The notes below the pieces were generated by a model. It made no database searches. It was not told the DNA's origin and worked only from the letters and a program-made list of their open reading frames with translations. From Wurfbainia villosa (Eukaryota; Streptophyta; Magnoliopsida; Zingiberales; Zingiberaceae), in contig CM046006.1 in the NCBI GenBank assembly GCA_025175895.1, forward strand, positions 68,096,288-68,160,287: a stretch of 64,000 nt of DNA. Reading direction: 5' to 3'. Position numbers and translations under genes: made by a program. Below, piece after piece: positions 37,132 to 48,396 of the stretch. Every line of letters begins with the position of its first letter. The first letter of the stretch is position 1.

Positions 37132-38314
37132 CAACAAAATACTAGATCTAAAAGTATCTAAGAGATTCTGCATCAGGCTACTTCTTCCTCGGTATACTTC
37201 CCCTCTTATTTTCTTATATTTTTAGATTGAACCTGGCACCAGCCAACCTTGCACCAGTATTAGGTAGCTGCACTACTGAATGAGATCTATTTGCAGCTTA
37301 CTTCAACTGTAGTTAGCCACTGCAAGTGATGCTTGGGTTTGCCGTTTGCTAACTCCATGCCCTGTTATTTTGGTGGGACAATATGCGTTGTTTGCATAGC
37401 CTGGTGCATCCTAATTATTAGGCATTTTGCAAGATGCCAAAATATCGTACTCTCTTTTGCTTTTCACTTATTTTCCAGGGATGTCAACTTGGTATATATT
37501 TGGCATTTTGCAAGATGCTAAAGTATTGTTGTCTCTCTTTTCCACTTCTTTTCCAGGGATGCTAACTTAGTATAATTTGGGATTTTTGTGCTCTAGACCT
37601 CTAGTTGGTTGCTTTTAAATTTATGTCGAACTCCCTACTTGCTTAGATATGATTTACTTGGGCCTTGAACAATAAGGCACAACTCTTATGAGAAATTCTT
37701 GAAATTTACTGTTCGTATATTCAAACTTTGACCCTTTAATTAGTGTTACACTAGTCAAATAAATTTTCACGCAGCTCTACTTTTCTTGCAGAGCCAATGA
37801 AGATGTAACCCGGGCCAACATGGATCGAAAACATTTGGGAGCTGAGAAGGGTAGTTATATGGTGTAAAAAAAATTGGTACAAAAAGCTGGAGCAGGTGAT
37901 TAAACATCTTCCTGTATAAGGATCGCTTGCTCAATTGTAAAATTTGTTTGCTCTACAAGGTGTCTCAAATATTTTAAGGATTTTATCTATCCAGGTTGTT
38001 AACACGAGCTTGACGTTCAGACGGCTAAGCTTCTATCAGTCTAGAATTTGCATCCAATCCACACATCATTCAATATTTATTGCCTGCGTAATGATCTAGT
38101 AACTCTACAAGACTTATTTTTTTCTGAAAAAAAAAATATATAAATGCAGTGAATTAGCTGAGTGATTGTTATTGCTGGTCGGGTGGAGGAGACAATAATG
38201 TTGGTTAGAAGATGAATTACCAAGCTATTGCCAGTGGCAATTAGAATTGAGATGGTGGCTAGCAAAAAGAAAAAGAAAAAAAAAAAAATCAAGGACGTTG
38301 GCTCGTAAAATATA
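37132..38314 (+). other. MAP70 3' UTR and intergenic DNA, possible UTR intron
   Basis: Sixty bases after the stop, a good donor (CTCG|GTATAC at 37192) and a pyrimidine-rich acceptor (TTTTCTTGCAG ending 37791) could bound a 600-bp 3' UTR intron. Inside it an about 80-bp segment is tandemly duplicated (37421-37501 and 37502-37577, around GGCATTTTGCAAGATGC). No clear poly(A) site can be fixed by eye. Confidence 0.45.
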
Positions 38315-38683
38315 GTGGAGAGAGATAACATAGGGAAAAATACCGTTGGTTTGCTTGCAGCAAAAATTTATTTTCTTCAAAATAAAGCTGCATTTGAAGG
38401 GATCAGCGAAACTTTTTCCGACTATGATTTTTCATCAGTTCAAATATCAGAAAGTTCAAAATTCATAAAATTAATGGACCTATTGACTGGAGACGTAGTA
38501 GGCTTGAAGCGCTGTGATGTTGAATTTGAAATATGGGAAGACATTGAGATGAATGTTTTAGCTCCCTCAACTCCAAGATTTTCTTTCGCCTTTTGCCTCT
38601 GGAATCAGAGAACACAGAGAGAGAAGCTCCGTGTCTCGGAGGAGGAGAATAGGAAGCAAGAGAGCTACAGACAGACCTTTTAA
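38315..38683 (+). pseudogene. unrecognised open frame, possible gene fragment
   Basis: A 122-codon frame with balanced composition and no low complexity (contains FSDYDFSSVQISESSKFIKL and FEIWEDIEMN). I do not recognise the family. It could be a captured or decayed exon, or chance. There is no second exon or promoter evidence. Confidence 0.25.
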
Positions 38684-39402
38684 TCCCTCCTAACTCAATG
38701 GATCCATTTTTCGTCCACCATTGCAGTTATTTCTTCTTCTTCTGATGCCTTCTGGTTACAAAGTGTGTGTTAGATTGAAAATTAAGGAAATTTTAACTTC
38801 AAATCATTATCATAACCTTTGAAATTTATAAATTCTTTACCTAATTTGTATTTTCTGAATTTGCTGGTCAATCTAAGTTTAACACTTTTTACTGATTATT
38901 GCGTTAACCTCATTATCATAACGTTGACAAACATAAGCCTGGATCCTAATTCATCAAGTCAATTAGCCCCAAAGGCTGAAACCTTTCTCTCCGTCCAAAA
39001 CTTCCAGTATTTGGGTATTAGAGAATCCATTACGAATTCATTTACACCAAGAACAATATAGTCCTGCAAGGTTGGATGAAGAAAACAAGTCCAAAATGGT
39101 TGGAGAAATTATTCAACCCCTTCCAAAAAAAAAAAAAAAAAATCTCATCTATCTTTTGTTTACACAATTACAATGGCTTATGGAATGAATGCTCCAATGT
39201 GCCGGTTCTGACAATGGTTTCAGCAGCTAAGAAAATGAACAAATGAATGAATAACAGCTATGGACACTTAGAAGCAGAACAGAGGCATGGCTTCCAGTTC
39301 AAAAAGGCGCCATGGCTTTGGAATTGGACCCGCTCGCAGTGATTTCTTGATCCGTCTTGTCCCTGGCAGCGGGCAGATACCGTCGCGGCAGCCGGAACTT
39401 TC
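38684..39402. other. intergenic stretch between the two convergent genes
   Basis: AT-rich and without recognisable coding content except a short frame at 38819-39061 that looks random. It should contain the 3' UTR of the PHD-finger gene on the - strand. A poly(A/T) run lies at 39127-39141. Confidence 0.6.
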
Positions 39403-41827
39403 TTACTCCATCATGCCCCCGGCCGCCACCGCTGACCTTCGGCACCTGGCGCAGTAGAAGATGGGCGGCACCGGCTGCCCGTCGGGGATGCCTGCGCAGC
39501 GCGTGTGGTGCCACACATCGCAGGCGTCGCAGGCCACCATGCGCTCGCCGTCGTCGTCGCGCGCCCCGCAGGCGCAGCCCACCGACCACGTGTCGGGGCC
39601 ACCCTCGTACATGAGCCCGCAGTTCATGTCGGCCCCCTCCCCGCGCACCCAGATCGTCGACCCAGACTCCGCGCCGCCCAACAGCACCGGCTCCCACGGG
39701 TCCCCCTCCACCCCCTTTAATTCCTCAGCCGTGAACCCCTCCAGTGCGCAGTACGTGTCCCTTAGCGCCGTCTCCGCCTCCTCCCTAAGCTCCCCCACCG
39801 ACGCCGTCGCCTCCACTACCACCACTTCCGGCGGCGCCAGCGGCCGCGTAAGCTCGTGCAGCTCCTCTGGGTTCGGCATCCACATCACCAGGAACCGAAG
39901 CCGGTCGTCCACGTCGTCCTGCAGATCCCACTCTTTCACCCAGTGTTTGGAGTGCAGCACTACCCCGCCCGCCTGTGGCTGCGCCGCCAACAGCCCCCGG
40001 CACAATGCCGCAAGGTCCCTTTCCACCTGCCGGGCACTGTGCCATGTAGGCCTTGCCACTTCAACTACTTCCTGCTCCTGCTCTGGCCCAGGCTCCGGCT
40101 CCGGCTCCGTTGCCACCGCTGTAGACGGCATCTCCTCCAAGCTGAACTCTAGAACCCGTGTGGCCGGATTCGAAACGCGGCGCACAATGTGACCACCAAC
40201 GATGCAATCGCCGAGGGACTTCAAAACGAAGTCGAGAAGACCAGTGTCGCCGATGGTCAACCGCGCGGCTTCCCGGACCTCTTGCCGCGTCATTCTCCTC
40301 CCGTGCTTCTTGAGAGCGTCCACCACCACCTGGGCAGAAGTATGGAGACGCCGCACGGGCCACCTGCTCTGCAGCTCCGCCGCGACCCTCGCGAAGTCGC
40401 GGCACCCTTTCCTTCCAGCCTTTTTGGTCGACCTCCTCGAGGATGACGCTGGCGGGAGCAAGGGCGAGGGCGTGGGCGGGAGCGGGAGAGGCGGGGGCAG
40501 CGTTTTGAGGGCTGGCGGTGTTTGTTGAGGCGGCCGGCGCTTCAGATCGAGGAGGAAGCGGAGGAGGTCGCGGACGGTGATAATTGGCGGAGTGTGGCGA
40601 TCGGGCAGGCACATATTCCGGTAGGCGAAAACGATGCGTCGAAGCTCTCGGTTTTGAGCGGCATCGGCTACGTCCTTGATGAGGTCATCGAGATTGAGAG
40701 ACGCGAGAAAACAAATGGCACGGTCGTAGGCGTCACGTGTGACGCCATAACTTCCCCGCAAGAAGCGATAACCCCAGCGAGCGAACCAAGGCGCACCATG
40801 GGACAAGCTGAGTAGGAGGCGAAGGTCGATGGATCCCTTCCGCGACACGTCCTCCAACGACACTGCCCTGGCAAGAAGTCGATCCACATACTAAGAAAAA
40901 TGGCAAACAGCTAGGTTCAATGGAGCAGATGGACGTCCTACTCAATTACGCACCGGATCCGGAGTGCGGTGCATAGGCGATCGAAGAGGTCCATAATGCG
41001 GCTGCCGGAGATGAACTTGGAGCCGCCCTCACGGCCATTAAGGAAGATGAGGTGGCCGAAACCATTGCAGTGGAGGAGGGCATGAAAGAGGTGGTTGTGA
41101 AGGAAGAAGGCGTCGGAGCGCAGGGGTTTATCCCAGTCGTTATCGGACGGTATGATCAAATGGTAACGCCGCTTCGACACCAAATGGTGGCTCCATCCTG
41201 CGAAACCAAACTAAGAATGATCACCGTCGCGTCAAGAACCAACAAGAATCAGAGCCAAATAGAACTACACAGAAATCCCCAATTCAAGCAATCGAGATGG
41301 AAAAAAAGTCGACCTTTCTTCGAACTGAGCAAATTAATCTGGAAAACCTAAATCACGGATCGAAAGAGTCGTCATTCGAAGACGATAAAGAGAAATCGGG
41401 GATACACTACCTAAAAATTCTCAGTTTGGAATAACTGCTCGCATCGTCTCAAAAAGTTACAGCCGATCGAACAGAACAAGCAAGACCCAAAACCCTACAC
41501 GAACCCGAACTACAATACTAGAGAGAGATTACCGCTGCAGCGACAGTAGTCGCAGAAGGGGGTGGCGGAATGGTTGGCGCTCTCTTCGACGGTGTAGAGC
41601 GGCACCACCGCGCCGCACCGCTCGTCAACCAGAAGCGTGCACCAGGTCGGCATCCCCGCCGTCGTCCGCTCCTCCACGTCGGCGCATTCGCGGACGAAAT
41701 GCCGGACGTTATCGCGGAACGCCGCGTAGAAGTTTGCCGGGCACCCTGGGTCGAGGAAGGTCCGCAGCCCATAAACCTTTGATCTCGCCTTTCTCTTCAC
41801 CGCCAGATTCCCCTTCAACGCTAGCAT
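39403..41827 (-). CDS. PHD-finger protein of the MMD1/MS1 male-fertility family
   Basis: Family members (MMD1/DUET, MS1 and relatives) are nuclear PHD proteins that control transcription and chromatin in meiocytes or tapetum. Coding exons on the - strand: 41533-41827, 40954-41197, 39403-40867, joining in frame to 667 residues. Exon 1 carries GLRTFLDPGCPANFYAAFRD and GMPTWCTLLVDERCGAVVPL; exon 2 carries LVSKRRYHLIIPSDNDWDKP and LLHCNGFGHLIFLNGREGGS; exon 3 begins RAVSLEDVSRKGSIDLRLLL. A Pro-rich linker (about 298-338) precedes a helix-rich region (335-430). The C-terminal PHD finger (611-655) has Cys/His spacing C-x-C-x12-C-x2-C-x4-H-x2-C-x14-C-x2-C. The second acceptor (...TTGCCAG, ending 40868) was chosen because it gives LRIRAVSLEDVS, matching relatives. 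Exon 3 is strongly GC-rich, unlike MAP70. The N-terminus looks closer to MMD1 than MS1, but orthology is not proven. Confidence 0.9.
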
Positions 41828-43130
41828 CGTCCCCTCCGCCCTAGTCTCCGTTGCAGCCCTATTTAGTCCTCTCTTTTCTCTATCGTCTCGCCGGCGGTGT
41901 ATCTTGGAAGGCGCGCTTTCTTCCGTAATTACCCAAATGCCCAGATCTTAATAATATGTCGACACCAATCGGAATCGTTCGATAGGGTTAATGTTGGAAT
42001 TCACCCTTCCTTCTATTGAGACCGATTGCCGACCGCCATTCGAATTGTGAAATCCGACGGTGTTCGTGCTATCCTGTTGCGGGAGCAACTTCCGATCGCA
42101 GCCGTCCATATCAGAATTCTTGGGAGATGTTAGAGAGAATGTATTGAAATAGGGCGAAAATTAAGGATGATAATTCCTTCTCAAAAGATCAGTCACTTGT
42201 TCAATTTACTCTGCTATTCGATTTCTAATTATCATATATTTATTGATTTTTTTTTCAAATAAAATAATAAATTAAAAATATTATAATTGTTGAGACGGTC
42301 TATATGAACACTTTCTATTATACCTTTGATGATTAATAAAATTTTTTTATAGGACTAAATTCATCATTCCTATGATTAATCTTATCTAAGACTTGAATAT
42401 TGAGGGTTAGTAAAAAAAAAAAAATCAGACACTAATTTTGTAAGGTTGAATCGGCAATCTAGCGATTCTAACCGGTCTGTCCCATGTTCATTATGAGAAA
42501 GATAAATCGCAGAGGTTCTTTGACTTTGACGCGATTGGACAGGAGTCACAGGACAGAAGAGGGTCATCTGACGTCAAAAAGAGATTTTAAATCCTCTTTC
42601 AGGATCGATCTGTGCTCATTTTGTAAGTGTCATTCTGTCCCAATCAACATGTCATCTCCATGGGAAAAAAAAAATTCAGATACTAACGTTGCTACAAGTT
42701 AAGTCAAATTGCTTGTGCAAATGACAATGGTATAAAAAACCCTTACAATGACATTGTAAATATCATGGATATTTGTATGATTTTGAATGTTTATATGACT
42801 CTAAATATTTAAGAGTCTCTTCAATATTTTATTCTTTCGTTTCATAATATATAATAATTCAAATGTCTAAATTTTATTCGATTAATTTTAAAAATAAATA
42901 ATTTTTCTGTTTCTTCCATTGACTTTGTAACATTTATTTGTTTGTATTGTTATAACAAATTGAATAGGGAAACTTTCATATTTTTTTTCAATTTATTTTT
43001 TGATTAAAAAAAAACTTTTTGTACTAAAAAACCTAAGCTTAAATGACTCAAACAACTCAAGTATACTATTACTCATGCAATGTTAAATCTGATTTTAATT
43101 TTCATTTTAGAGGCAATTAGAAAGATTTAA
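41828..43130 (-). other. upstream region of the PHD-finger gene
   Basis: The 5' UTR and promoter should lie just right of 41827; on the - strand CTAAATAG near 41860-41870 is a weak TATA-like candidate close to the start codon. From about 42200 the DNA becomes AT-rich and without features; a short frame at 42484-42702 has no recognisable domain. Confidence 0.4.
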
Positions 43131-43765
43131 GGGCGATTTATCAAACAACGTATGTGAAATTTAGAAATGTCCAAACAGTGTCTCATACTTTCATATTTAT
43201 CAAATAACACACTTAATTCTCTTTTACCCCTCAGATAAAAGATCTCGCACCATGTGATCTTTGGAATTACAAATCGCGACATCATGTGGTCTTTGAGATT
43301 TAATTTCACACCACATGATGGTGCAATCTAACACCACCATTGTGATCTTTGAAATTTACAATTTCGATCTGCTGGTGTTGAATCACTATAGTCTTTGAGA
43401 TTTGAATTCCCAACACCACGGATGGTGGTGCAATTCCACCACCTGTGATCTTGAGGATTTGAATTTCCGCACTAGTCTTGAAAGTTACAATTCGGCACCA
43501 TTTTGTAGTCTTGAGGATTTGAATTTTGCCATAAGTAGTTTGGAAGTTCCAAAGATTCACATCGTATAGTCTTGAGATTTGAATTCAAGATTAATGGTGT
43601 TGGAATTTAAATTCTTAACATCACGTTCGAAAATTTTATTGTGCTGCAGGTTTGTTTGGCAGGAGGAGTAAAAAGAAAATTAAGTGCGCTATTTGATAAA
43701 TATGAAAGTATGAGGTGCTGTTCGAACAATTCTAAATTTCACGTGCGTTGTTTGATAAATTGCCG
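43131..43765. mobile_element. Mutator-like MITE, 635 bp, long terminal inverted repeats
   Basis: The left arm starts GGGCGATTTATCAAACAACG; the right end is its near mirror, and the arms pair over about 100 bp (both contain TCATACTTTCATATTTATCA on one strand). Flanking 9-mers AAGATTTAA (43122-43130) and AAGATTTTA (43766-43774) differ at one base; a 9-bp duplication is typical of Mutator-like transposons. The core repeats 'gatctttgaaattt' and 'tcttgaggatttgaatt' variants. No coding capacity. Confidence 0.75.
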
Positions 43766-43774
43766 AAGATTTTA

Positions 43775-44890
43775 AAGTGGTTCGAGACAAACATTTTAAT
43801 GCATGTCCAAAATAATTTACACAACTCAAATATAATTTTACTCTCTCGCGGGCGAATCTAATTATATCTTTATTTGTAACACAATAAAAACCTTGAAACT
43901 CAAAATGAATTAGAAAAAATATATAAATGTATAAAGCTAAGGTATTTCAGAGAGGTAAAAAAAAAAGAAAAGAAAAGGTGAAATGATGTATACTTTTAAG
44001 AATTTCCAAACTAAAAATGTGATTTTAAAAATCTGAAAAAAATTGGTGGATGATAAAAGAGAATCTCGGCCATATTTTCACAAGGCCTTATCATCATGTT
44101 TTAATAATTTTTTTTTAAAAAAAATTATTCGGCATTGTCATTTGTCACCCGATAAGAGAAGAGATGCATGCAGATTTATTAGGAACAAATACACGGAGAG
44201 AAAATTATGAACGCATGATGCTATGGCCTATTATTCATTTACAAGTAAGAAATGAAAGAAACACGCAAGGGAGAAGAGAAAGTGGATGCATTTTCAACTC
44301 GCGTGATAACGAAAACGGGGAATTCACCTTTTGAATTTAGAAAGTGCACTTGTTTTTTTTTTTTTTTGAATTTTTTAAGATAGAATATTAAAAATACTCA
44401 CTTAATTATTCGTATTATCAAAAAAATCTCTTAAATATTATTAAAATAGCACTCTGTAATTTGATATTCGAAATATCTCTTTCTACATAAATATCTCTAA
44501 AGTGGGAATGATTTCAAACAGGTGAGCTTTTGTTTAAAATTATACTATTTTGAAATAGTTTTAATCAAAATTACACCACTTTAGAATAAATAGCATTGAC
44601 TAAAATTGCATCATTTTGAAATAATTTTATCAAAATTACTTTAAAATGGTGCAATTTAAATAAAAAATACTTAAAGGTAAACATAAAAGAGCATTTTGAG
44701 TACCAAAATATAGATAGAATATTTTTCTACCATTTTTAAAATGTCATAATTAGCACACCGAACTTATTTATATCCAATTAGCACAATGAACTAATAGTCA
44801 TTATATATTAGCGACAATAACCCTGACGATTTCAGGGGTTGACTGTAGTGCTCACTGGAGGAAGACATCGTGGACGACAAAAGTATTATA
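43775..44890. other. AT-rich intergenic DNA, no gene
   Basis: Around 44480-44720 there are several copies of a 'ttttgaaatagttttaatcaaaatta' type motif in both orientations, probably an old MITE. Nothing else is recognisable. Confidence 0.5.
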
Positions 44891-44990
44891 CATTCCTCAT
44901 TTATTGTGCAATCTCATTTGATCGGATAGTGAAGATCGTAGTTGCGCACATGCGCGTAGTGATCATCGCATATCGCATATATATATATAC

Positions 44991-45131
44991 GACTTAGGTG
45001 GCGAGAGAGTCTAACGAGAAGAAACACTGCATTCTCCACTATTGTGATTGCTCGGGGTCGTCACCCGAGCAATCACAGTAGTGAAGAATACACAGTGTTT
45101 CTTTTCGTCAGACTCTCTCGCCACCTAGGTC
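44991..45131. repeat. near-perfect palindrome with 68-bp arms
   Basis: The left arm 44991-45058 (GACTTAGGTGGCGAGAGAGT...) and right arm 45063-45131 pair at roughly 90% around a four-base loop. It could form a long hairpin in RNA or a cruciform in DNA. The length and imperfect pairing resemble a young miRNA- or siRNA-producing foldback, but nothing shows it is transcribed. Confidence 0.85.
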
Positions 45132-45480
45132 GCTCGGCATCGTCGCTAAGCGATTGAATTCCGATCGTGGTCCGATCGGAATCCGATCATAGTCCGGTTG
45201 ACATTGGACTTTAACTGGATTGTGATCGGATTTTGACCGAATCACGATTAAAGTCGGCCTTGATTGCGATCGCAAATTGGCCTGATTCTGATCGCGATCC
45301 GATAGGAATCCAGTTTCGGTCCAATTGACACTGAAGTTGGACCAGATTGTGGTCAAAATCGATCGCGATTGCAGCCGCTAATGACCGTAGTGTTGGCGAT
45401 CGTAATTCGACTAGATTCTAACCAAAATTTGACCAGAATTCTACCACTGTTCAGTCGGTCGATCGGACAGACGGTGATGA
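45132..45480. repeat. GATC-rich short-period repeat tract, copy 1
   Basis: The tract is a run of variants of an 11-12 base word around CCGATC (for example TCCGATCGTGG, TCCGATCGGAA, TCCGATCATAG). Related tracts lie at about 47330-47560 and 48000-48345. Each is followed by a 'gaccccgacgagttc' type sequence and a TTATTGTGCAATC module. Confidence 0.7.
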
Positions 45481-45573
45481 CGACGATGACCCCGACGAGT
45501 TCACAGGAGCACTATATATTTCTCATTTATTGTGCAATCCTATGAATTGAACGGGGATCGAACGACTCACAAC

Positions 45574-47066
45574 TGTTGGTGCAATCAGCCCAGGTCACGA
45601 TTGACCTGACTCGACTCGAGTTTGACTCGAGAGATGTTTTGATGTTTGACAAAGTAAGTTGACATTGATGTTTGACATCAATGTCTGTTGATAATTTGGG
45701 AAGATTGTTTATACAATCAACTCGGGTTATGTTAACTGGACTCGAGGGAGACTTTGATGGTTGACTAGGGTTGACCATGTGGTTATGGAAAGTCCAAGTC
45801 ATGGGTACTTGGCATGGAAAGTCCAAGTGGGACACTTGGCATTTGGGAAAGTCCAAGCATGGAGTCTTGGCATGGAAAGTCCAACATGGGTTGGCAAGGG
45901 AAAGTCTAAGCTTGAGTCTTGGCACTTGAGAAGTCCAAGGGGTTTGGTATTGGCAGCGTAAAGTCCAAGCGGGAGTCTTAGCGACATAAGTTCATTGTGC
46001 CTTGGCGATGTAGACACCGTTAGCATGACATAGCCGATGGAAGCACCTGAAGGCTAGCGCGATGGATGAATAAGTCATGGATGACTTGGAGGGATCCGAG
46101 AGGCGTAAGGCTGATGGAGGTGGCTAGAAGGCTTAGGTCTAGGCTAAGGGTGATCTAGCAAGTATGGGGGCACCATACTTGGGCTAAAACCTCATGTTTG
46201 AGGTGTGCCAGTCGACTGGTGCCATGTGACAGTCGACTGGCATAGTCAAATAGGGTTTGACTGCGGGAATTGCCCTAGCAGTCGACTGCCATAGATGGCC
46301 AGTCGACTGATTGAACGAGCAGTCGACTGATCTTGTGATCAGTTGACTGATGCTCAGATTTTAGGGCACAGAATAGAGTCTCACTCGACCGCTGGGACGA
46401 GCAGTCGAGTGATGCTTCATCAGTCGACTGATGTGTTTGATCAGTCGACTGATGTCCTAGCCGTTGGATTTTTCCAGCGTGGATTACACCGTTGTCTCAT
46501 AGCAACAGTGTAATCAGTCGACTGATGGTCCCGATCAGTCGACTGATCGATATTTTCTAGTACAGGTTGAAGCTATAAAAGGAGCTCGTGATGGAGAAAA
46601 ATGGATCCAGTTTTTGAGAGCTTTAGGGGCGATTTGTTGCTGCAAATCAGGTCTCCAAGTGCTAATCAAACAACCAAGCATTCAAGTAATCAAAAGCAAG
46701 TGTTGTAAAGTTTTTCTTTACTTGTCTTTCATATTAATTATTGTAATTGCTTATTTTTGTTTCTTACTGTTGTAAGATTTCTTGTAAGGGGTTTTTTCGC
46801 CTCCGACTTGTGTCGAGAAGGAGTGTTTATCATAGTGGTGTGTGATTGACATCGCTAGGGTTCGTACGAACCCAATCCGTGGAGTAGGAACCGTTCGGTT
46901 CTGAACCACGTTAAATATTTGTGTTTGCGTGTTGTATATTTCGTTATCATTATTAGTTTTCTATTTCCGCTGCGCTAACGAAATTGTAGAGACAAACACA
47001 ACGAATTCCATTATCGAACGAGTGCGACGCTATTCACCCCCCTCTAGCGGCCTCAAATATCCTACA
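45574..47066 (+). mobile_element. solo copia LTR with ACAAC target duplication
   Basis: 1493 bp from TGTTGGTGCAATCAGCCCAG to ...ATCCTACA. The five flanking bases are ACAAC on both sides (45569-45573 and 47067-47071). It belongs to the LTR family of element B: same start and same 3' part (CACCCCCCTCTAGCGGCCTC). Inside lie an AAGTCCAA minisatellite (45788-45980) and about eleven CAGTCGACTG palindromes or close variants (46209-46545). No primer site follows, so it is a solo LTR. Confidence 0.92.
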
Positions 47067-47105
47067 ACAACGCGTCCCACAAGTGCATGCAACGATCGCC
47101 GCGTA

Positions 47106-47108
<3 letters not shown>

Positions 47109-47136
<28 letters not shown>
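47109..47136. repeat. (TA)n microsatellite
   Basis: 28 bp of uninterrupted TA repeats, following one of the TTATTGTGCAATC modules after removal of the solo LTR. The other modules are also followed by AT repeats. Confidence 0.95.
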
Positions 47137-47140
<4 letters not shown>

Positions 47141-47329
47141 CTGATATGCTATGAGTCGGCTTCATGCGCGTCTGTACATGAAAGAAATTTCGCCGTTCGT
47201 TTCACCGCGTACGATTGCTTGATCTGTTGTTCGATCATGCGACAGTGGGAAATGTACAGTAACTAGAAATCACCCGAGCACCCCGTGCCTGAGCACCACA
47301 CACCTTCTTCCTTAGGACTTGACATCTCT

Positions 47330-47560
47330 AGATTTCGATCGCGATCCTGCCAGATTGTGGTTGGAATATGGCCCGATTGGGACTATGATGTTGGTATGCG
47401 TCGCGACCACGATTGGATGTGATTCAGTCGGAATCTGATCAAAATTCGACCACAATCAGACGACACAGGCACCCCAATTAGGTTCAAGAGTTAGCTATAG
47501 TACGAATGGCAGTCGGCGATGAAAAATTCGATCGAAGATCGGTCAGAGATCGTGGGAGAA
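47330..47560. repeat. GATC-rich short-period repeat tract, copy 2
   Basis: Variants of CGATCGCGATC, CCGATTGGGAC and CGACCACAATC follow each other without a strict period. It ends shortly before a TTTACTGTGCAATC module at about 47578. Confidence 0.6.
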
Positions 47561-47684
47561 AAGATATTGTGCATTTCTATTTACTGTGCAATCATGTGCA
47601 GATCAGATGACTGAGCGATGTCGTGCATGGATGAGTAGTGATGCGTCATTATATATGAGCAATGATCCCCTACACAACTTAACT

Positions 47685-47875
47685 GTGAGCACTCCCATTA
47701 TCCACTGTCTGATCGGGTGAGTACTATAGCCCAATCCTTAAACCCTAGGGGATTGGACGGTAGATAATAGAGGTTCTTACAGATGAGTTGAGCATCTCCA
47801 TTATCTATCGTCTGATCCTCTATGATTGAGCTATAGTGCTCACCCGATTGGACAGTGGAAAATTGAGGTGCTCAT
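47685..47875. repeat. 191-bp foldback element
   Basis: The left part (GTGAGCACTCCCATTATCCA...) pairs with the right part (...GTGGAAAATTGAGGTGCTCA). An inner pair around GGTAGATAATAGAGG / CTCCATTATCTATCG extends the fold, so nearly the whole segment is one hairpin. MITE-like; no clear target duplication. Confidence 0.7.
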
Positions 47876-47907
47876 GGGTGCTTACGAATAAATTATGTAG
47901 GATAACA

Positions 47908-47908
<1 letters not shown>

Positions 47909-47941
<33 letters not shown>

Positions 47942-47948
47942 CACACAC
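47909..47948. repeat. compound (CT)n(AC)n microsatellite
   Basis: Nine CT units (47909-47926) run directly into eleven AC units (47927-47948). Confidence 0.95.
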
Positions 47949-47999
47949 CCGTGCGTGAGTGAGCATGGTAGCGAGGAATGTATAGTAACTTCATCCGAC

Positions 48000-48345
48000 A
48001 CTGTTGGCTGTGTCACCACTAAGCGGCAGGAATCCGATCGAATTGTGGCTGTGACATTGGCAACCACAATCAACCAGATTTCGACTGCAATTTAGTCGTG
48101 GTTCCATGGGAGTCGGAGTATGATCGGACCGCAGCTGAATTGCAACCAAAATATGATCTAAATCAGGTAGAATTATGGCCACCAGCGGCGTGGGTGATGG
48201 CAGCCACAATTTGGCCACAATCTGGTCGAATTCATACTACAATTCGACTAGATTTCGATCGAAATCCGATCAGATTTCGACCGTGATTTGGCTGAACGGA
48301 CGGCGATGGTGATCCCGACAAGTTCCGAGGCTGGGCTATAATTGT
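48000..48345. repeat. GATC-rich short-period repeat tract, copy 3
   Basis: Same word family as copies 1 and 2, e.g. TTTCGATCGAAATCCGATCA around 48250. It is followed by GATCCCGACAAGTTC and then a TTATTGTGCAATC module near 48408. Confidence 0.65.
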
Positions 48346-48396
48346 CATCGCTCCGACGACGCATTGATGCTCCGATGATCCATGGCAGAAGCACTA

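Noticed and set aside
39411..40815. Many long frames on both strands around the PHD-finger exon
   Set aside because: They are shadows of a GC-rich coding exon; only the - strand 39403-40867 frame has a PHD finger and conserved family motifs.
40869..40889. ATG at 40887-40889 as start of a separate short PHD protein
   Set aside because: It is out of frame with the PHD exon, and exons 1 and 2 upstream encode the expected N-terminal part and splice in frame.
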